A stretch of DNA of 64,000 bases, from NCBI GenBank assembly GCA_003255025.1, contig QANY01008782.1, positions 314,659-378,658 of the forward strand, in the 5' to 3' direction. This DNA is from Datisca glomerata (lineage: Eukaryota; Streptophyta; Magnoliopsida; Cucurbitales; Datiscaceae). Under the pieces are notes generated by a model that was not told the DNA's origin, searched no databases, and saw nothing but the letters and a program-made list of their open reading frames with translations. Within the stretch, counting starts at the first letter, position 1. Each line of letters begins with the position of its first letter. This document shows, in pieces, positions 58,699 to 64,000 of this stretch. Made by a program: the position numbers and the translations under genes.

Positions 58699-59807
58699 TG
58701 GTCGATATGACCAACCAAGATAGGGTGAATGGTGATTGTGTGCAATTTAAGAAATGCACGCACTCAATAAAATAAAAAAATTTACTTAACTAAATAGCAA
58801 ATCAAAGTATTGACTAAGCATAACAAATATGGAAATGTAAATAACAAGTTAATATAAAAGTGCGAGAAATAAAAACATGTGGAAAATAAAGAGAGTAGAG
58901 AGAGATACGACACATGATATTTTTATGTGGTTTGGGAAAGCTTATCCCTACATCCACGCTTTAAGGACCTCCCTTGAAGATTTTTAGCTCATGATCTTAT
59001 TAAGGGAGAAGAACAAACATTTTACAATCCCAATTGGTTTGTGGTACCAATCAAACTTTGACAATCAGCTCTTCAGTTCTTCGAATCTCTTATAAAAACT
59101 CACAGTAATTCTCCCACAATTTCTTTTCTTCTCTTACAACTATTTTTCTCACTCAGGAAGATATAACAACTCTAAGCTCAAGAAATATTGAATAAGAATG
59201 TGAGAAATATTAGAGAGAATGTAGAGAATGGCGTTGAAGTGTGTGAAAAAAGGTGACCTATTTATAGTAGATGAGAGCCGTCTCAGAATCGGTCTGATAG
59301 GTTTGAGAACCGGTGGAACCGATGCTTGATTTAGGGGATTATTCCTGAGCAAGCAACCGGTCCGACCAGTTTAGGCAATTATGCAAGTAATTGCCTTTTC
59401 AGAAACTGGTGGCATCAGTTCGGGAACCGGTTTGACCGATTCCAAATCGATCTGTCTGATTTCACACCGGTCTGACCGGTTTAACCCCAAAAAGTCTAGA
59501 TACAATGAATTTTGGGTCTTCCAAAGTGTATTTCGGGCTTTTTAACTTACAGGATTTATTTTAGGACGAAAATGGTTGATTATCTTTTAGGCGAGGTGTG
59601 CTTGATTGTATTATTGAGCCTAGAGAAATTAAATCAACCTAATTGAGTTCATATTACAAAAATACACAAAAATAAATTCTTCACATCCATTTTTCTTCAA
59701 ACTTTCCGTGCATCTATCTTTTGATCATTTTATTCATGTACACTTGATTAAACACATTAATAATATCTTAGTCATTTGCTATCATCAAAATTTATTTCAG
59801 AATGACA
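58699..59807 (-). repeat. Copia 5' LTR
   Basis: On plus it starts TGGTCGATATGACC and ends AGAATGACA, so on minus it is TGTCATTCTG...CCA, with TG/CA ends. It is 1,109 bp. The central part is rich in ACCGGT-type words (GGTCTGACCGGT and GAACCGGT, near 59300-59480), a run of near-palindromes. It carries about 80 bp (around 59180-59265) that the 3' LTR lacks. Confidence 0.9.
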
Positions 59808-59852
59808 GGTCAAACTCTATTCAGAGGAGAGCCCTGCAGAAGAAAGAGTAAT
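59808..59852 (+). repeat. 45-bp duplicated flank, right copy
   Basis: Begins at the first base after the copia 5' LTR (GGTCAAACTCTATTCAGAGG) and ends GAAAGAGTAAT. It matches 25337-25381 with three mismatches and leads into the upstream part of CBL exon 1. Confidence 0.85.
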
Positions 59853-59940
59853 GGGAAAGAAACCATGATGATGAGGCTTAGCTATAAAGAATAGCTTGTG
59901 AATTTCATTAGGTAGTGGCGATCCAACTATCTTTACGATA

Positions 59941-61827
59941 ATGGGTTGCAATTCCTCTAAAAGAGCCAGAGAGGAATCAAGACCTAGCTCGGAGGATCCC
60001 GCTGTTCTCGCTTCTGAAACGCCCTGTAAGTTCAATCCCTTTTTTCGTCACTTTTTTTCAACTTTACACTTTGGTTTTGATTCTCTAAGGTTAACGATGA
60101 GGTTGTTTGTCAACACTGGTAGATTTATTCATTTGATTCTGGTTTAGTTCCGATCCATTTGCCATTTACAGGAATTCCTTATCTAAGATAAAGTTTCAGT
60201 TTATATTATGTACATCTTTGGCGGTTATATGGAATCTATTCCTGCTCAGAATATACGGATAAACTTGACACGACTCATCCTGTAGAATTGGATGCCTCTA
60301 TATATTCTACCAGTCATCAAATTCTAATATCTTTCTGCCGGAAATAGATCTCTCTCACGTTGAAAAGTTAGTCATGATATATGTGTTAGAAGTTGAAATC
60401 TATTTCAATGGTTAAGAGAAGTCACATCATCTATTTTCTAATTTTTCCTACATAAAGAAAATCAAGGAAATTTTATCCCAACATAAAATGAAAATGACTC
60501 CAACTTTTTATTGAACAAATGCACTAATGAAAATTCACCTAACCTACCATTAGATTATATGGATGGAAGTGAAAATTAGGTTCTAAAATTTATTTATGTT
60601 TTGCAGTTTCAGTGAGTGAGGCTGAGGCACTATATGAGTTATTTCAGAAACTAAGCAGTTCAGTAGTTAAAGATGGGTTTATACACAAGGAATATTTTCT
60701 CCTATTTAGTTTTAATTTAACGCACATTTTATGTCACTATTGCATAAGCAAGGGCGCAGAACAGAGATTCATTCTTTCTTTCTTCATCTGATCTGATATC
60801 AGGACGAACTCCAGCTAGCACTTTCAAGAACATCAATAAGAGGAACCTCTTTTTGGATAGGGTACGTCATAGTTGTCCTTGGCTCGTTTTAACTCGCACT
60901 TCCTGGCAAAATAAGGTTAAAGGTCCATGAAGCTGTGATGCCTGCCATTGTTGCCAACTTGCCATTTCTCGATCCTTTGAGCTCATATGAAATTCTGATG
61001 CCTACTTTAATCCTTTGATTAGTTGGACCAAGTTATGTTTTGGTTAGAGATTATTATTTTATTGTAATTTTGGAGATATCTTGTAGTCTTCTCTAATGGA
61101 GCTGAGATAATTTCATCTTTGATTTCTCACTGTTTCTTTTCAGTTATCAACAATGATTTTTTTCGTGGTATTTTGCAGATATTTAATCTTTTCGATGGCT
61201 AGAACAATGGGCGTATCGAGTTTGGAGAATCTGTTAGGACATTGAGTGTCATTTACCTAAAAACTGCAGAATCAGTCAAAATTACATGTAGGTCTAAACA
61301 TTGTAATCTTGAAGATATTAAACAGCATTCTGATTTTCTGCAAACACTTTAGTTGTCATTGTTTCTGTAGAATAACTCGCTAATTACCAGAATATGGGTT
61401 AAATCTTATGCAGGTGCATTTAAACTATATGATCTGCGGCACACAGGTTATATCGAGCTAGAGGAGGTAAATTCTACTAGATTATTCTTATTTTTGGATA
61501 TACATTTGATTAGGCTATGTATGGATATAAAAGATTATGAGAAAAAGGGAAAAAAATTGTAGAGAATTTCATTTCATCATTTGTAAGATTGATGAAGAAG
61601 AGTGGAAAGAATATGTAGCACAGAATCCTTCATTACTAAGGAATATGACTCTTCCATACTTGATGTATGTAATGAAAAAATTCATTTGGATTTTCTCTTT
61701 TTTCTTTTTAAATTAATTTATGTGTAAAAGGATAACTAAAACCTTTCTTTAACTTTAACTACTTGTTTGTGTTGTTAGGGATATAACTCTAGCATTTCCC
61801 AGTTTTGTGCTGACAACTGACAAGTGA
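59941..61827 (+). pseudogene. Calcineurin B-like calcium sensor, CBL4/SOS3-like (broken)
   Basis: Exon-like pieces: 59941-60025, 60607-60690, 60803-60861, 61179-61287, 61414-61466, about 61585-61674, and 61779-61827. The start MGCNSSKRAREESRPS has the MGC N-myristoylation/palmitoylation signal of membrane CBLs. [18 protein letters not shown], the EF-hand region [51 protein letters not shown] and DITLAFPSFV follow. CBLs bind Ca2+ and activate CIPK kinases; CBL4 does so in salt stress. Defects: the donor after exon 2 is lost (AAGGAA), one base is missing in exon 3 (frame shifts at LAL|FKN), there is a TAG in EF-hand 2 (61199-61201), and the exon with most of EF-hands 3-4 is absent between 61466 and 61585. 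Its 5' flank is the copia LTR. Confidence 0.85.
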
Positions 61828-63225
61828 AGTAGAAGACATCCATTTGTAACTTCAGGCATATAGAGTTTCTTGAAGTCTTTCCCTATGTAATATCAGAAGC
61901 ATGGAGAAGGATTCACCATTGAGAAAGAAAATGTCACAAGAACAGACTACACCTTAAATCGTGTAAAATTGTATCGGTTCAAGTTGATTTAGTAGTAATA
62001 AGATCAGCTAAGCCTTATTTGGCCCCTTTAGGAGCAACTTTTTCTAGCCATCAAAGAGAATTCTTTCTTTGTACGATTCACTGTAAGATGATAAAGATTT
62101 ATGAACATGCGCTCAATTTGATCGATATTATTGTGTATCTAATATTTGAGGCTTTAGTTTCTCTGTTTTTTCCTCTAGTTTTTTATTTTATGACCGAGAA
62201 CACAACCGATACTAGTGCATAAGCCCCCACAATGGACCTTTGTACAATCTTTACTTTGAACCATAATAGATGTAATTCTGAGTGCATGATTCAATCCCCA
62301 TATACTCTATTTTTCATGCCTCTGTTTGTAGGTTCTCTAATTAAAAGGATTTTGTGTATAATCCTGTTGTAAGTATTACTTCATAGCCGCTATTCGCGTA
62401 TGTATTAAATTTGGGGTGTTATCAGAGTGAGAGTATTCAGTTCAATTACAAACCAGAAAGCAAAGGATATATTACCATTTTATGAGAAGCTGAGAATTAT
62501 AGGAGAAGGGGTCTACAAGTATCAATAAATATCAAGAATAAAAGTTATTGATTTTCTAACACTAAATGAACAAACTGTAAACTGGTAAGAGGCACTCACA
62601 AGCACTGATTATTATGCCATGGAGAATCCAGTTAGTTCCTATGTGGGTCTCTAATTCGGATAGTATCTCTCAGAACAGATTTAATCAGTTGAAGCCTCCG
62701 AGACCCACCTTGAAAGTTCCCTGAGCATACGATCAAGTAGAGATGCCAATCAGGAACAGTTTTTTATTGGAAAAGCAGACTAAATTTTATGTCGTTTTCA
62801 GAATTTCCACAGGTTTCAAACCTGGATGAGCAGAGAACTGCAGCTATTGGAAGATCTCCACGACGAGCTGTCAATACTAACTCGGTAGAAGAAGGCCGCA
62901 CGGAGCGGGTAATAGTTTGGGCACCAGCATGCTACCTGTAACTGCAGCTATCTGCAATTCAAACAGGGCATTTTCTCTTCCTTTGAACTTGCTCATCCTG
63001 TAGGGATGGCAAGCATTGCTTCAGTTCTTTCTAGGTCTCTTCAATTTCCGCTTAGGACTCTTTCTGAAACAAAATGACGAAGAAAGAAAGACTTTTTTTA
63101 CTTTACAGTTGAATAACATTTATAAAGTACTTGATTTGCGCAATTTCGTCTTTTAAGACTGAAAAAAAGATTTATGTATCTCCTTGCAGAATTTTGTAGA
63201 ACTGGCTGCAGTGAATAGAAATTAC
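61828..63225. other. Downstream region without a recognised gene
   Basis: AT-rich. At 62,815-62,920 the plus strand has an open stretch after an AG (VSNLDEQRTAAIGRSPRRAV) that looks gene-like but is short and unassigned. No repeat or RNA gene seen. Confidence 0.35.
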
Positions 63226-63443
63226 CTTTTTGTGGGTCTTCCTTTGAAACCAAACACACCCTTCATCAACGTGCTAATATCGACAGAGCGGTCGCTCATG
63301 ATCATATCGTGGTACATTTTGCTCCCGATTTCCGTAATCTTTTCCTCCACCTCTTGCAATGCTTGGTCTACATTGAGCTCAAGTTCGCCTTTTCTAATGA
63401 CAGTTACACTAAATCCATTTTCTTTGGCTTCCCGAAAGGCATC
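63226..63443 (-). CDS. Exon-like open stretch of an unidentified gene
   Basis: On the minus strand there is an acceptor (CTTCTCCAG) before 63443 and a donor (AAAAG|GTAATT) at 63226. The 218-bp segment between is open with balanced composition: DAFREAKENGFSVTVIRKGE, LELNVDQALQEVEEKITEIG and SKMYHDMIMSDRSVDISTLM, then KGVFGF. Part of it is predicted amphipathic helix. It reads like a real conserved exon, but I do not recognise the family and could not find convincing neighbouring exons on either side. It may be one exon of a gene running beyond the window, or a fragment. Confidence 0.45.
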
Positions 63444-64000
63444 CTGGAGAAGTTGTCAATGAAAATTGAGGAAGCCAACACACGCTTATCCACAATATTG
63501 TTATATAGATACAAAGAAGTCAAAGGAAACCTAATAGTCTTGTCATTAGATTTATCAAATCACAAACCAAACGTTGAGGATCACGTTACCACTGATGCAG
63601 GAGCTAAATAAGTAGGAGGATTGGAGTCCCATCTTGTTTCGTTAAACAAGAGGGGATCCGTTCAAAAAAGGGACGGCCCAGATCAGACATGATTTAAAAA
63701 AATAAAAAAATATATATAAAACATCACATCAACTTTTTCTTTTTTTATTTTCGTTCTTAGCAGATTTGCGCCAACGGCCCATCTGCCAAACATAACCCTC
63801 CTGCTGGATCCCCAACTAGACGGGATCCGTCTCCTAAGTGGGAACAGAGCATCATGTTGGCTCGATGAAAGGATGGAAATTGCGGACAATTTTGCAATAT
63901 ATCAAATAATTTATAGTTAATCATCAACAAATGTAAAATAGGAAATAAGTATGGGTAACCACGCGGACACTTGATAAGATACGAAACTAAATTACCTTTG
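63444..64000. other. Terminal intergenic sequence
   Basis: No gene recognised. Two GGGATCCGT words (63654-63662 and 63822-63830) bracket a 170-bp AT-rich stretch; I see no inverted or direct repeat long enough to call an element. Confidence 0.35.

Larger units (their letters stand above)
25382..59807 (-). mobile_element. Sirevirus-like Ty1/copia element, interrupted by nested insertions
   Basis: Minus-strand composite. In element order: 5' LTR (58699-59807), tRNA-iMet primer site (58681-58692), gag start (ATG at 58640), gag-pol remnants down to 54.3 kb, an envelope-like ORF (54.3-53.23 kb, then 46.0-45.59 kb), a polypurine tract at about 45254-45280 (minus AAAAAAATGGGAGATCG), and a 3' LTR split into 45248-44638 and 25799-25430. 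Long LTRs, the methionine primer site, a zinc-knuckle-rich gag and an envelope-like third ORF together fit the Sirevirus lineage. Foreign DNA lies at 25800-44637, 46001-53227 and 54630-55070. The element is dead, with stops and frameshifts in every domain. Confidence 0.7.

Overview
The window is nuclear DNA of a flowering plant, most likely a eudicot. It is AT-rich, has small exons with GT-AG introns, and is dominated by transposable elements. Host genes are confined to the first 24 kb and the last 4 kb; about 34 kb between them is a nest of decayed retroelements. I ran no alignments, so family names rest on motifs read by eye.

Layout. 1-580: end of a Gypsy-type LTR. About 3.15-11.94 kb: a decayed Mutator-like element of the Kaonashi/MuDR type, with a DUF1985 gene on + and a MULE transposase on -. 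12.3-17.8 kb (+): an apparently intact 17-exon gene for a nucleolar NOP2/NSUN1-type rRNA cytosine-5 methyltransferase, with a site II element and a telo-box at its 5' end. 18.8-21.0 kb: two non-autonomous inverted-repeat elements. 21.9-23.6 kb (+): a two-exon gene for a plastid-targeted DUF212 (acid phosphatase/haloperoxidase-related) membrane protein. 59.9-61.8 kb (+): a CBL4/SOS3-like calcium-sensor pseudogene. Near 63.3 kb (-): one exon-like open stretch of unknown identity.

The nest. The outermost element is a Sirevirus-like Ty1/copia element on the minus strand, 25.4-59.8 kb. Its 5' LTR is at 58,699-59,807 and its gag-pol remnant at 54.3-58.6 kb; an envelope-like third ORF follows. Its 3' LTR is split into 25,430-25,799 and 44,638-45,248. 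Three sets of insertions broke it up. (a) An 18.8-kb block sits inside the 3' LTR. It holds a Tat-lineage Gypsy remnant with its LTR, a second retroelement 3' end, and an endogenous caulimovirid (pararetrovirus) locus. (b) A Tat-type Gypsy element at 46,001-53,227 sits in the envelope-like ORF. (c) A Helitron 3' end at 55,070 sits in the reverse transcriptase. The composite lies at the 5' edge of the CBL pseudogene, and a 45-bp stretch flanks it on both sides.

The most unusual signals are: three different minisatellites (about 73, 83 and 46 bp), each in a retroelement 3' region; a 1,449-bp tandem duplication inside a Tat pol gene; a 0.9-kb direct duplication of the pararetroviral coat region; the LTR split with almost no loss; and the 45-bp flanking duplication. 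I saw no convincing new gene system. What stands out is element architecture and how it has affected host genes.
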